This document shows positions 1 through 9,389 of a DNA stretch of 64,000 bases, in pieces. Source of the stretch: Pleomorphovibrio marinus (GTDB lineage Bacteria; Bacteroidota; Bacteroidia; Cytophagales; Cyclobacteriaceae); assembly GCF_003347495.1 (NCBI RefSeq), contig NZ_QCXY01000001.1:1364001-1428000 (forward strand), given 5' to 3'. Under the pieces are notes generated by a model that ran no database searches, was not told the DNA's origin, and saw only the letters and a list, made by a program, of their open reading frames with translations. Positions within the stretch are counted from its first letter, which is position 1. Every line of letters starts with the position of its first letter. A program made the position numbers and the translations under genes.

Positions 1-412
1 ATCCCACGGCGCTCCTTGTGCCTATGCCCTTTTCTTTTCCCCAAATCTCTGCAAAAAGCTCACTGCAGCCATTGATAACAAAGGGGTGCTCTTCAAACTC
101 CAAGGTGCAATTTACCATTCCCAGGACTTTTATGACCCTCTTCACCTTGTTCAGGCTACCCAGGTTGGACTGGATAGTGGAAAGCATGGTAAGCCCGACC
201 TGCCTTGCGGCCAATTTGCCTTGTTCTTTGTCCATGTCCTTACCCACCCTTCCTTTTATCAATGAGCCGTCATCCTGAACTGGGCCATGCCCGGAGAGAT
301 AAAGGTGTTTTCCGTCAATTAAATAAGGGATATATACACCCATTGGCGCCGGCGCTGGTGGCAAAGTTAGTCCTAGGGCTTTTAATCGTGATTCTGCTGA
401 AGTAGATTCCAT
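1..412 (-). CDS. RidA/YjgF-family protein, 3' end cut by window edge
   Basis: The reverse strand is open from an ATG at 412 to the window edge, giving 137 residues that begin MESTSAESRLKALGL. The sequence fits the YjgF/YER057c/UK114 family, sub-type with a PAPxGxY N-terminus and a central LSGHGPV segment. RidA proteins are small trimeric deaminases that clear reactive enamine/imine intermediates of PLP enzymes. This sub-group is less well studied. The gene begins 38 bp after the GntP-type permease stop and is probably co-transcribed with it, so it may act in catabolism of a hydroxy or amino acid taken up by that permease (inference). About 15-20 C-terminal residues are missing, judged from usual family length. 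Confidence 0.8.
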   Translation of the reverse strand, partial: MESTSAESRLKALGLTLPPAPAPMGVYIPYLIDGKHLYLSGHGPVQDDGSLIKGRVGKDMDKEQGKLAARQVGLTMLSTIQSNLGSLNKVKRVIKVLGMVNCTLEFEEHPFVINGCSELFAEIWGKEKGIGTRSAVG

Positions 413-450
413 AATTGTAAACTGTGGTTGATGATTAGAAAGGGACTAAG

Positions 451-1770
451 TTAAAAAATTATATGCAAAGCAAACACCCCAAGCAAACCCAAGATAGATG
501 CGATGGTTTCTATAAGTGACCAAGAAAGGAGGGTTTGCCGTACAGAAAGGTTAAAATACTCCTTTACCAGCCAAAAACCACCGTCATTGAAATGGGAAAA
601 GATGATGCTGCCGGCACCGATGGATAATACCATCAGGTTGGGATCTGCGGCTCCAGAGGCAACTATAGGCGCAACCATGCCGGCAGCGGTGAGGGCAGCG
701 ACTGTGGCAGAACCAATGGATACTCGAATTGCTGCCGCCATTAACCACCCCAATACCAATGGATGGATAGGCCAATCCTGAAGTGCCGTGGCCAAATCTG
801 CGCTTATGCCACTGGCTACCAGTACTTCCTTAAATGCCCCCGATCCGGCAATTATCAAAATCACCAATGCGATTTCTTTCACAGCCTGCCCATATTCATC
901 CATAATGCGGGCAATGGGCTTTCCCTGAAAAACCCCAAGAGAGTAAGTAGCAAAGGCCAATGAAAAGAGCATTACGGCAGATGGGTCTCCAATTAACCGT
1001 AATACTGGGTAGAAAGTATGTTGATCCTCTATATACAAAAGCAGCAAAGAGGTACTTATCAATAAAAACACCGGGAGGAGGGAGGATAAAAGGCTGTTAG
1101 CCAATGAAGGCAAAGTATGGGATGGCTTATTTTCCCCCCTAAAGGAAGCTAGTGGTTTGGACACTATGCCCTTAATCCAAGAAGTGTTGGCAATAAGGGG
1201 GCCTGAAACAATGATAATGGGTATAGAAATGATCAGCCCGTAAATTAAGGTGAGCCCCATGTTGGCATCAAATTGAACCACCAAAGCTACCGGTGCCGGA
1301 TGTGGAGGCAAAAGCCCATGGGTAACGGATAATGCAGCTAACATGGGAACCCCCACAAACATGGTGGGGATTTTATACTGATAGGCTATGGTAAAAACAA
1401 GGGGTACTAGCAACACAAAACCCACGCTGAAAAATAGGGTAATGCCTACCACAAATGCCGTCAAGCCAATTGCCCAATGTATCCTCTTTTTGCCAAATAA
1501 TTGCGTGAGGAAAATGGCAATACGCTGGGCTGCCCCGCTTTCTGCAACAATTTTACCCAGCATAGCACCAAGTACGATTACGATCACCAAAGAACCGAGC
1601 AGGTCACCTATGCCCTTTTGGATTGCTCCCATTATCTCCTCGAGAGGAATGCCCAGCAGGATTCCCGCAAAGAGGGAAACCACTAAAAAGGCCAGAAAAG
1701 GCTCAATCTTGGCCCAAACAATAAACAAAATCAGCAGGAGAATGCTGAGTCCAATTGCAAGGAAAGTCAT
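451..1770 (-). CDS. GntP-family gluconate-type permease
   Basis: The product is a 439-residue inner-membrane protein made almost wholly of hydrophobic helices, the usual size for the GntP family of H+ symporters for gluconate and related acids. The family-typical segment HGLLPPHPAP lies at residues 151-160, and a small-residue-rich conserved stretch lies near residues 350-370. The substrate cannot be read from sequence: GntP members carry gluconate, idonate, D-serine or other hydroxy acids. It is followed on the same strand by the RidA-family gene, which hints at an amino- or hydroxy-acid substrate. No kinase or regulator of the gluconate pathway is visible nearby. Confidence 0.88.
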   Translation of the reverse strand: MTFLAIGLSILLLILFIVWAKIEPFLAFLVVSLFAGILLGIPLEEIMGAIQKGIGDLLGSLVIVIVLGAMLGKIVAESGAAQRIAIFLTQLFGKKRIHWAIGLTAFVVGITLFFSVGFVLLVPLVFTIAYQYKIPTMFVGVPMLAALSVTHGLLPPHPAPVALVVQFDANMGLTLIYGLIISIPIIIVSGPLIANTSWIKGIVSKPLASFRGENKPSHTLPSLANSLLSSLLPVFLLISTSLLLLYIEDQHTFYPVLRLIGDPSAVMLFSLAFATYSLGVFQGKPIARIMDEYGQAVKEIALVILIIAGSGAFKEVLVASGISADLATALQDWPIHPLVLGWLMAAAIRVSIGSATVAALTAAGMVAPIVASGAADPNLMVLSIGAGSIIFSHFNDGGFWLVKEYFNLSVRQTLLSWSLIETIASILGLLGVFALHIIF

Positions 1771-1907
1771 GTGAATCTGGATTGCTTTTAATGTTAAAAA
1801 GTACTACATTTTTTTTTCTTTGCCTAATTAGCCTTGGCTTTGCCAAGCAGGTTCACTGGAGATATCTTGTTTTTTCCCTCTCTTGCCGCTGTTTTGCACC
1901 TTCCAAA

Positions 1908-4226
1908 TTAAGGGAATGATTTCATCCATTTTAGTACGAACCTTCCGGCGGAACTTTCAATGAGTATGACATAAATTCCCGGAGATAAATATCTAAGTGG
2001 ATCCAAATCCATCTGGTCTTTCAGTCCCTTCCAATGGAAGCTTTCCCTTCCCTTGGTGTCATTTACCCAAATCTCCAAGGCATCCTGAACATGAGGAAGA
2101 GTAATGTGCAGTTCCCCACTAATGTATGGATTGGGGTAAATCTTGACTTCATTTTTCCTGTACGGAAACCCGTTGAGTCTGTATAGAGGACTTTCACTGA
2201 TCTGGCCATCCTGGGTTTCTGCCATGATTTTATAATAATGCACTGGCATCCATCGGAGAATTGTAGAGTCAACGATGTAAAATTTTCCTTCACCAAATTG
2301 GCCAGCCTCTAGGCTGTCGATAAGGGAGAAGTTCAGCCCATCCAGTGACCTGTAAATATAAAAAAATGTTCCTGTCTCTGCTTTTGTTTCCCACTCTAGA
2401 TAAGCCCCCTCCTCCCCATGCGTGACCCCTCCTCTAGCCCAGACCAATGGAAGAATACTGAGTTCCCCTGTGCTGGCAAGGGTGAAGGTATTTCCTGACA
2501 GATCCGAGAAGTTGACTTGCCTTTTGCCCCATATTTCTCCCATGAGAATTTCCGCCTCCAGGTGGTAACCTTCTGCAGGGTCCCCTATGGCCGAGATCCT
2601 TAAATCCTTTATGTCCTCCAGGATCATGTCGCTGGACTGAATCCATATTTCCCCCGTGCCTCCATCCTCCTCAAAGCCTTCTATTTCGAAAAAGCTGTTG
2701 AGGTGATACAGCATTTGGGTGCCATCCGAGTCCGAGAACTGGGCCTGATGATCTACCCCCTCCCGTTGTTGGTAAGCGATGCTCAGATTGGGGGAGTCGG
2801 AAAAGGTACTTCCAAGGACTTTGATGGTTCTTGGTTCATTCAAATACTTATCGAAAAAGGGGAAACTTCCATTGGTAGGGGTTAGTAGCTCAGGAGGAAA
2901 AGCATAATGGAGCTGATGCAGGTTCTCCCATCGGCCAGCATGATAGTGGTAGGTGCCTTCCCCACCGAGGTTGATGAACAATTGGTTGTCCTGAAAATCG
3001 AGCCAGCCCTCCAACATTTCAAAATTTCCTGCCACCCTTAAGTCCTCAAAGAAGGCAATGGTGCCGAAAGAATTGGAAATGGTAAGGTCATTCCAAATTA
3101 CCCCGGAGGCCCTTATCTCTTGGTTGGCGTCTCCATTTATTACAACTTGAGATGCTCCAGTATGAACATTGGTTTCGGGAGACAGAAAAAGGTCACCACT
3201 AACCTGGAGCAATTCCGGTAGGTGGAAAGTGCCTGCGCTTTCCAGGTTCAGGTCATGGTATTGGAGGATTTCTTGGGATGCGGCAATGGTGGAGGTTAGG
3301 GCGAACTGGTTGGGACCACTACCTGCATAGATCACTTCGCCCAGCAATTCCACCTGCATGGCATCCAGTTCTGGTGCCTCACCCCTCAGTTCAAGTTTGG
3401 CACCAGGCTCCAGAATAAAGGAGCTGGCGGGTCTATTTTCGGTTCTCCTTATAATTTGGTGGTGGGGTTGGCTGGCTTCTGAAATTAACCTGGCTCCTGA
3501 TTTTATCACAAAGGTTCCAAAATCTTGAGCCCCAAAGCTATCATGAATGTTAAAGGAGAAGGTGGATGTGCGCAAGGTTCCATTGTTGCTTACGGTTTGC
3601 AATACAGTGCCAGATCTTATTTCGAAATAATTTGCCTTAAAGGCAGCATTTACGATTAGGGTTTCACCAGGATTAGGGTCAAAAATGACTTGAAACCTAC
3701 TAAGGTTGTTTTGGGCACTCCAGGAGGTTCTATCCACCACAGTCCTCGAGGCTCCCCTAAACACGACAGAACCGGTTTCTGGATAGATCCAGTCAGCTAT
3801 TGGGGAAGTACCGTTGTTGAGAAAAAACTCATCCTCATCTACTTGAAAGCTGTGCAAGGAACCATAAATATTAAGTTCAAAATTTTGCAAATTTAGCTTT
3901 TTGCCCGCACTCGCGGCTCCATAAAGATAAAGGCTTTTCACCTCTTCGTTTTTGGTAAGTCTGATCTCATTCTCCTTGAGGATAAACACGTCGTTGTTTC
4001 TGTCCGGGGGATTGGTGGGAAGTACCCAGTCATTCCCGTTCCAGGTCAGCCAGGAATCGGCTTCATGCCAATCCCCTGATTCCTTGTTACTTTTAAATGC
4101 TCCTTGGGAGATGTCGATTTGGGCAGGGCAGACAATTGGAATGATAAATAATAGAAGGGCGCTTAAAAAAGGGCCATAGTCAGGTAAATTATACCTCCTT
4201 AAAGATATGTCTGAAACAATATGCAT
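1908..4226 (-). CDS. Large secreted protein with T9SS type A sorting domain
   Basis: This 772-residue protein has a hydrophobic N-terminal segment (about residues 18-36, ending near CPAQ) consistent with a signal peptide. A long beta-rich middle contains many G/N turns, like beta-helix or adhesin-type surface proteins. The C-terminal domain, from about residue 691, has the YPNP motif (697-700), a core SPGIYVILIES and a basic end, which is the pattern of the type A CTD recognised by the type IX secretion system. It should be exported and anchored to or released from the cell surface. No catalytic motif is evident. It is monocistronic, and its promoter should lie in the 208-bp divergent gap with the next gene. 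Confidence 0.75.
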   Translation of the reverse strand: MHIVSDISLRRYNLPDYGPFLSALLLFIIPIVCPAQIDISQGAFKSNKESGDWHEADSWLTWNGNDWVLPTNPPDRNNDVFILKENEIRLTKNEEVKSLYLYGAASAGKKLNLQNFELNIYGSLHSFQVDEDEFFLNNGTSPIADWIYPETGSVVFRGASRTVVDRTSWSAQNNLSRFQVIFDPNPGETLIVNAAFKANYFEIRSGTVLQTVSNNGTLRTSTFSFNIHDSFGAQDFGTFVIKSGARLISEASQPHHQIIRRTENRPASSFILEPGAKLELRGEAPELDAMQVELLGEVIYAGSGPNQFALTSTIAASQEILQYHDLNLESAGTFHLPELLQVSGDLFLSPETNVHTGASQVVINGDANQEIRASGVIWNDLTISNSFGTIAFFEDLRVAGNFEMLEGWLDFQDNQLFINLGGEGTYHYHAGRWENLHQLHYAFPPELLTPTNGSFPFFDKYLNEPRTIKVLGSTFSDSPNLSIAYQQREGVDHQAQFSDSDGTQMLYHLNSFFEIEGFEEDGGTGEIWIQSSDMILEDIKDLRISAIGDPAEGYHLEAEILMGEIWGKRQVNFSDLSGNTFTLASTGELSILPLVWARGGVTHGEEGAYLEWETKAETGTFFYIYRSLDGLNFSLIDSLEAGQFGEGKFYIVDSTILRWMPVHYYKIMAETQDGQISESPLYRLNGFPYRKNEVKIYPNPYISGELHITLPHVQDALEIWVNDTKGRESFHWKGLKDQMDLDPLRYLSPGIYVILIESSAGRFVLKWMKSFP

Positions 4227-4392
4227 CTAAAAATGAGAAAAGCAAACCAAAATAAGTAATCAAAAGCAATTTTAAAAGTAAATACGTCAAAAAAATATGT
4301 TTGAAATGCAATTTTTTCACAAATATTACTTTTGCCTATTGAATAGATAGTAGCCTCTCCTAAAGGGAGCAAAAAAAGATCATTTATTCTCG

Positions 4393-4400
4393 TAAATTTG
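4393..4400 (+). promoter_or_regulatory. Bacteroidota -7 element (TAnnTTTG)
   Basis: TAAATTTG lies 35 bp before the ATG of the DUF4105 gene, matching the Bacteroidota primary-sigma -7 consensus TAnnTTTG. A second match, TACTTTTG, is at 4327-4334. No well-spaced -33 TTG accompanies the nearer one, so which is used is uncertain. Confidence 0.4.
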
Positions 4401-4434
4401 CCAGCAACTTAGGCCTCATTTCAACTACTGGTTC

Positions 4435-5646
4435 ATGCATTTTCCGATTCTCACTCATTTGCCATTGTACAAGGGTATTATCTGCTTGGGGTTGTCCTTG
4501 ATTTTAATGCTTCCTTCCTTAGCCCAGGACAATGATGCCTACCGTATTAGCTTGATCACTTGTGACCCTGGGGATGAATTGTACTCCACCTTTGGGCACA
4601 GTGCGATTCGGGTGGTGGATGCAAATTCCGGACGGGATTTGGTTTTTAATTATGGTACATTTGATTTTAATACTCCTTTTTTTTACGTGAAATTTGTAAG
4701 GCGCACCCTAGACTACCAACTCGCCGTCACCACTTTCGAACAATTTCTTTACGAATACGAATATTTTCAAAGAAACGTAAGGGAACAGGTCCTTGACCTT
4801 TCCCCTGAACAGCAACTTCAGGTGATGGATTTCCTGAGGACTAATTACCTTCCAGAAAACCGGAAATACAGGTATGATTTTTTTTATGACAACTGCAGTA
4901 CGCGAATCAGGGATATGATGGATTCCCTGTTTGGGGAAAAGTTACAGTGGAATGAACCCGAAGATCCGGAGTCTAAAACTTTCAGGGAAATGATAGATGA
5001 GTATGTTTATCCCCTACCCTGGTCCGACCTTGGCATAGATCTGGCCTTGGGGGCAGTAATTGATGTAGAGGCAAACGAATGGGAAAAGCAATTTCTTCCA
5101 GATTATTTGGAAGCAGCCTTTGACAGGGTCACTATAGTGGGGGATGGGCCTTCCAGGCCTTTAGTAAAGGAGAGAATCGTGGTTTATGATTTTCCGGAAA
5201 GAAATAGAGGAGGAATGAATTTACTGAACCCCTATTTGGTGTTTTGGGTCTTTGGATTGGTAATTGGGATACTCACCTTTAAAGGATTTAAGACCAAAAA
5301 ACTATACCTTGGTGTGGATCTGGGTATTTTTACCGTACTGGGATTGTTGGGTTTGTTGATCACTTTTATGTGGTTTTTCACCGAACATAGCCAAACTAAA
5401 AATAACTGGAACATCCTTTGGGCATTCCCATTGCACTTGGTACTGGTGTATGGGCTGGCAACGGGCAAAAGCTGGGTAAGAAAGGGTTTGCTGGTTGCCT
5501 TGATCCTGGCTGATTTGGCATTGGTGTTTTGGATTTTGGGATTTCAATCTTTTCATCCCAGCATCATGCCTTTGCTGCTGGTGATCATTCTGCGCACCAA
5601 TTTCCTGTATTATAACCTTTATCGCTGGAAAAGCTTTCCTCATTGA
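4435..5646 (+). CDS. DUF4105 (Lnb-type periplasmic domain) membrane protein
   Basis: This 403-residue protein has a signal peptide or anchor (residues 1-31), a DUF4105 domain (about 35-190) and four to five C-terminal transmembrane segments (about 265-400). The domain shows the conserved FGHSAIRV (53-60) and DNCST (152-156) patterns. The His and Cys in these resemble a papain/NlpC-like catalytic pair, but activity is not established by the sequence. Family members are Bacteroidota envelope proteins of uncertain role. The ATG at 4435 is preceded by TAAATTTG. uvrB follows after about 60 bp on the same strand, which may be simple adjacency. Confidence 0.8.
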   Translation: MHFPILTHLPLYKGIICLGLSLILMLPSLAQDNDAYRISLITCDPGDELYSTFGHSAIRVVDANSGRDLVFNYGTFDFNTPFFYVKFVRRTLDYQLAVTTFEQFLYEYEYFQRNVREQVLDLSPEQQLQVMDFLRTNYLPENRKYRYDFFYDNCSTRIRDMMDSLFGEKLQWNEPEDPESKTFREMIDEYVYPLPWSDLGIDLALGAVIDVEANEWEKQFLPDYLEAAFDRVTIVGDGPSRPLVKERIVVYDFPERNRGGMNLLNPYLVFWVFGLVIGILTFKGFKTKKLYLGVDLGIFTVLGLLGLLITFMWFFTEHSQTKNNWNILWAFPLHLVLVYGLATGKSWVRKGLLVALILADLALVFWILGFQSFHPSIMPLLLVIILRTNFLYYNLYRWKSFPH

Positions 5647-5707
5647 TCATGAATTAAACTTTTCCCTAATGGAAGAGTGTTAGATATTACTAAACCGACT
5701 TTTGAAA

Positions 5708-7750
5708 ATGGGCTTTTCGATAATTTCTGATTACCAACCTACCGGGGATCAACCACAGGCTATAAGTGAGCTTGTGCAAGGGATTAAGGACAGGGAACCC
5801 TCCCAGGTGCTGTTGGGGGTGACTGGTTCTGGCAAAACTTTCACCATTGCCAATGTCATTCAGGAGGTTCAAAAACCGACCTTGGTATTGAGTCATAACA
5901 AGACACTTGCAGCCCAGCTCTACGGGGAGTTCAAGCAGTTTTTTCCAGAGAACAAGGTGGAGTATTTTATTTCCTACTATGATTATTACCAACCTGAGGC
6001 CTTTATACCGAACAGTGGCACCTACATCGAAAAGGATTTGTCCATCAATGAAGAGATCGAAAAGCTTCGGCTTTCTGCTACTTCTGCCTTGCTATCTGGC
6101 AGGCAGGACGTAATTGTGGTAGCTTCCGTTTCCTGCATCTATGGTATTGGTAACCCGGAGGAGTTTGGAAAGAACGTAGTGAGGCTGCAGGAGGGGGACA
6201 GGGTTCCTAGGAATCAGTTTTTGTTCAAGTTGGTGGAGATTCTTTACAGCAGGACCACAGGTGAATTTAGCCGAGGTACCTTTAGGGTAAAGGGGGACAC
6301 TGTGGATATTTTTGTTGCTTATGGCGACTTTGCTTATAGGGTTTTCTTTTGGGGAGATGAGATCGAGGCAATACAGCGTATAGATCCCCAGACTGGAAAG
6401 AAGATTTGTGACGAACGTATGGTTTCGATATTCCCTGCTAATTTGTTTGTCACTGGAAGGGATGTGATAGACGTGGCTATCAGAGAAATTCAGGACGACC
6501 TGATGGCCCAGGTAGGCTTTTTTGAAAGGGACATGAAGGTGATGGAAGCAAAACGCCTCAAGGAAAGGACGGAGTTTGACCTGGAGATGATCCGTGAATT
6601 GGGTTATTGTTCTGGAGTGGAGAATTACAGCAGGTATTTTGACAGGAGGCAACCGGGCACTCGCCCTTTCTGTCTGTTGGATTATTTCCCGGAAGACTAT
6701 TTGATGGTGATAGACGAGAGTCACGTAACCGTTCCCCAAATCAGGGCCATGTGGGGAGGGGACAGGTCCAGAAAGGTGAACTTGGTGGACTATGGGTTTC
6801 GTCTGCCCTCTGCATTGGACAACCGGCCTTTGAAGTTTGACGAATTTGAGGACTTGACCCCTCAGGTAATTTACGTCAGTGCCACCCCTGCTGATTATGA
6901 GCTAAATAAGTCCGGGGGTGTTGTGGTGGAGCAGATCATTCGTCCTACCGGCCTATTGGATCCGAATATAGAAGTAAGACCCAGCGGCAAGCAAATAGAT
7001 GATCTGCTAGAAGAAATCGACCAAACCATTAAGCATGGCTTTAGGGTTTTGGTAACCACATTGACTAAGAGGATGGCGGAGGAATTAAATAAGTTCCTGG
7101 AAAGGGCAGGAGTGAAGTCCAGATATATACACTCGGAGGTGAAACCTTTGGACAGGGTAGAAATTTTGCGAGAGCTGAGGTTGGGGGTGTTTGATGTGCT
7201 GGTAGGTGTAAACCTGCTTAGGGAAGGGTTGGATCTACCAGAAGTGGCCTTGGTGGCCATACTGGATGCGGACAAGGAAGGATTTCTGAGAAACGAAAGG
7301 AGCTTGGTGCAGACCATTGGCAGGGCCGCCAGGAATGAGCATGGCAGGGTGATTATGTATGCGGATAAGGTCACCCAATCCATGCAGATGGCCATGGACG
7401 AAACTAACCGAAGGAGAAGCAGGCAAAAAGCCTATAATGAGGAACATGGCATTACGCCAAAGACCATTATGAAATCTAGGGAAAGGATTCTAGGTTCCAC
7501 CAAAGTTGCCGATAGTAAAAAGAATGCCAAAATCTATTCAGAGGATTTTAACGCTGAGTCCAACGTGGCTGCGGATCCGGTGGTTCAGTACCTTAGTAAG
7601 GACAAATTGGAGAAATTGATCCAACAGACACAGAGAAGGATGGAACAAGCTGCCAAGGAACTTAACTTTATGGAAGCGGCACGGCTTAGAGATGAATGGC
7701 AGGGATTGAAAAACAGGCTGGCAGAACTTAACCAAACTTTAGGAGCATGA
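5708..7750 (+). CDS. uvrB: Excinuclease ABC subunit B
   Basis: UvrB is the damage-verifying helicase subunit of nucleotide excision repair; it is loaded by UvrA and then recruits UvrC. The 680-residue product has the Walker A motif GVTGSGKT (residues 37-44), the [13 protein letters not shown] beta-hairpin region, the DESHVT motif, the IGRAAR helicase motif VI and a C-terminal UVR domain ([13 protein letters not shown]) that contacts UvrC. I place the start at the ATG at 5708 ([15 protein letters not shown]) rather than an in-frame TTG two codons upstream. Length and motifs are complete. The stop overlaps the ATG of the next gene by 4 bp. Confidence 0.98.
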   Translation: MGFSIISDYQPTGDQPQAISELVQGIKDREPSQVLLGVTGSGKTFTIANVIQEVQKPTLVLSHNKTLAAQLYGEFKQFFPENKVEYFISYYDYYQPEAFIPNSGTYIEKDLSINEEIEKLRLSATSALLSGRQDVIVVASVSCIYGIGNPEEFGKNVVRLQEGDRVPRNQFLFKLVEILYSRTTGEFSRGTFRVKGDTVDIFVAYGDFAYRVFFWGDEIEAIQRIDPQTGKKICDERMVSIFPANLFVTGRDVIDVAIREIQDDLMAQVGFFERDMKVMEAKRLKERTEFDLEMIRELGYCSGVENYSRYFDRRQPGTRPFCLLDYFPEDYLMVIDESHVTVPQIRAMWGGDRSRKVNLVDYGFRLPSALDNRPLKFDEFEDLTPQVIYVSATPADYELNKSGGVVVEQIIRPTGLLDPNIEVRPSGKQIDDLLEEIDQTIKHGFRVLVTTLTKRMAEELNKFLERAGVKSRYIHSEVKPLDRVEILRELRLGVFDVLVGVNLLREGLDLPEVALVAILDADKEGFLRNERSLVQTIGRAARNEHGRVIMYADKVTQSMQMAMDETNRRRSRQKAYNEEHGITPKTIMKSRERILGSTKVADSKKNAKIYSEDFNAESNVAADPVVQYLSKDKLEKLIQQTQRRMEQAAKELNFMEAARLRDEWQGLKNRLAELNQTLGA

Positions 7751-8181
7751 GGGTACCATTCGTGATTTTAATCGTACTTGCAGGCTTTTTAAATGGAAAA
7801 TGCCTTGCTCAGCAAGCTGAGTCTAGTGTTTTAGTTTCCGGGGCCCTCGATCTGGTAAAGTCGGATGTACCCGGAGTGATTAGGAGGTATCAAATAGGTA
7901 CAGAGGTAAATTATTTTTATCTTTATAATCTTTCCTTTTCCGGTGGATATGAATTTAATTATGCCAGACCCAACCAAGTTAGCTTGGGGGTCCGGTTTTA
8001 CCCTTGGGAACCCTTATTTGTAAGGGTTAGGGGATTAATTGGAAGTGAGTCAGACTTCTCATTAGGGGCAGGATATACCCATAATTTGACCTATAGGCTC
8101 AGGTTGGAGGGCATGGTGGATTACTATGCCATCACAAGGGTAATAGGTCTGAGAGCAGGCATAGCAATATTGATAAACTAA
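7747..8181 (+). CDS. Small predicted outer-membrane or secreted beta-rich protein
   Basis: This 144-residue protein has a clear signal peptide (about residues 1-21, ending CLAQ) followed by alternating aromatic and hydrophilic residues with repeated G/Y-rich strands. The pattern resembles a small eight-stranded outer-membrane barrel. I recognise no named family. Its ATG overlaps the uvrB stop (ATGA), so it is translationally coupled to uvrB, and the next gene starts 7 bp after its stop. The three genes therefore probably form an operon, though a functional link to DNA repair is not obvious. Confidence 0.7.
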   Translation: MRVPFVILIVLAGFLNGKCLAQQAESSVLVSGALDLVKSDVPGVIRRYQIGTEVNYFYLYNLSFSGGYEFNYARPNQVSLGVRFYPWEPLFVRVRGLIGSESDFSLGAGYTHNLTYRLRLEGMVDYYAITRVIGLRAGIAILIN

Positions 8182-8188
8182 TAAAGCG

Positions 8189-8830
8189 ATGGATCTCCGG
8201 CAGGTAGAAAGGCTTGCCCAGCAAGGGGAGGGTCTTACCATAGAATTCAAGAAAAAAGCGGCGCACCCAGAAAAAATCGTCAGGGAAATTATTGCATTGG
8301 CCAATACAAAAGGGGGCTACCTGTTGTTGGGAGTGGATGATGACGGTACAGTAAGTGGGCACAAATATATTGAAGAGGAGATCTATGCCCTGGACAAAGC
8401 CATACAAGAAATGATTTCCCCTCCCATCCAAGTGATTACTTTTAAGTTAGAAGTAAGTCAGAAAAAGGGGGTAGCCATCTACGAGGTGCCAAGGAGTAAA
8501 GACAGGCCACACTATTTATGGGAAAACAACAGGAAAAAAGCCTTTATTCGGGTAGAGGATAAGAGCATACAGGCAAGCCGGGAAATGTGGCAGATCCTAA
8601 AACGGCAACAATGGAATTCGGATATAGTATTCAAATATGGCCGAAAGGAGGAAATACTAGTTAAGGCCCTAGAACAAAAGCAATCCATTACCCTTCAAGA
8701 ATACATGAAACTGGCAAAAATCCCAGTCTATATGGCTTCAAAAACCCTGGTCAAATTGGTGCTGGCAAATGTTCTGGAAGTGATCCCTAAGGAGTATGGA
8801 GATGTTTTTGTCATGAAGTCTCCTCATTGA
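8189..8830 (+). CDS. AlbA/Schlafen-domain ATP-binding protein with C-terminal winged helix
   Basis: The 213-residue protein begins with an AlbA_2 (divergent AAA-4/Schlafen) domain, residues about 8-125, with the typical segments EGLTIEFKKKA, IALANTKGGYLLLGVDDDG and KAFIRV. A C-terminal region (about 145-210) looks like a winged-helix fold (ILVKALEQKQSITLQEYMKLA). Proteins of this type bind nucleic acid or nucleotide, and some act as regulators or in defence; the specific role is unknown. It sits 7 bp after the preceding gene in a uvrB-led run. Its 3' end overlaps the 3' end of recX by 20 bp on the opposite strand. Confidence 0.8.
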   Translation: MDLRQVERLAQQGEGLTIEFKKKAAHPEKIVREIIALANTKGGYLLLGVDDDGTVSGHKYIEEEIYALDKAIQEMISPPIQVITFKLEVSQKKGVAIYEVPRSKDRPHYLWENNRKKAFIRVEDKSIQASREMWQILKRQQWNSDIVFKYGRKEEILVKALEQKQSITLQEYMKLAKIPVYMASKTLVKLVLANVLEVIPKEYGDVFVMKSPH

Positions 8831-9290
8831 CCTGATCCATGGCTTCTTTGATCAGATCCTGCTCAAATCCCCTGAACATAAGAAACCGTTGTACTTTCGC
8901 CTTTTTTTTCAGGGGGTTGGTTTCCTTGGTTAGTCGCCACTTTCTTTCGGTCAGGTAAATCAGGGTTTCCCAATACTCCTCCTCATTTATTTCGTTTAAT
9001 GCGGATTTGATGTAGATTTCAGGGATTTCCCTGAGCTTAAGCTCTTGTCTTATTCGAACTTTACCCCATTTTTTTATACTAAATTTACCCCTTACAAAAG
9101 CTGATGCAAACCTGTTTTCATTAAGAAAACCTTCAAGCGCAAGGCGTTGGAGAAGGAGATCCACCTTTTCTTCCGGATATCCATATTCCTCCAATTTAGT
9201 TTTTATTTCCGATTTGCACCTCTCTTGATAGGCACAGTATGCAGCTATTTTTTCTTCAGCTTTTAGGGGTGAAATTTTCTTTTTCGGCAT
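8811..9290 (-). CDS. recX: Regulatory protein RecX
   Basis: RecX modulates RecA filament growth. From the ATG at 9290 (MPKKKISPLKAEEK) the product has 159 residues arranged as tandem three-helix units typical of RecX, including YCAYQERCKSEIKTKL, GFLNENRFASAFVRGKF and KWGKVRIRQELK. An alternative ATG at 9323 would add 11 residues. The frame stays open much further upstream, but that part is antisense to tpiA and is not coding. The gene converges with, and overlaps by 20 bp, the AlbA-domain gene. Confidence 0.9.
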   Translation of the reverse strand: MPKKKISPLKAEEKIAAYCAYQERCKSEIKTKLEEYGYPEEKVDLLLQRLALEGFLNENRFASAFVRGKFSIKKWGKVRIRQELKLREIPEIYIKSALNEINEEEYWETLIYLTERKWRLTKETNPLKKKAKVQRFLMFRGFEQDLIKEAMDQVNEETS

Positions 9291-9389
9291 ATGCCCGAGG
9301 TTTCTTTTTTCTAAAAGTGACATTTTGCGTAATTTAGGCCTCTTGAGCAGAAACCTTCTGTAAATATATAAAACCTTAAAGAATTTATC

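Noticed and set aside
1833-1847. CTTGGC-TTT-GCCAAG hairpin upstream of the permease gene as a terminator for the T9SS-sorted protein
   Set aside because: The stem is only 6 bp with a 3-nt loop, and the minus-strand sequence after it is A-rich rather than T-rich.
6092-6739. 215-codon open frame antisense to uvrB
   Set aside because: uvrB is unambiguous on the other strand, and the antisense peptide has no recognisable features.
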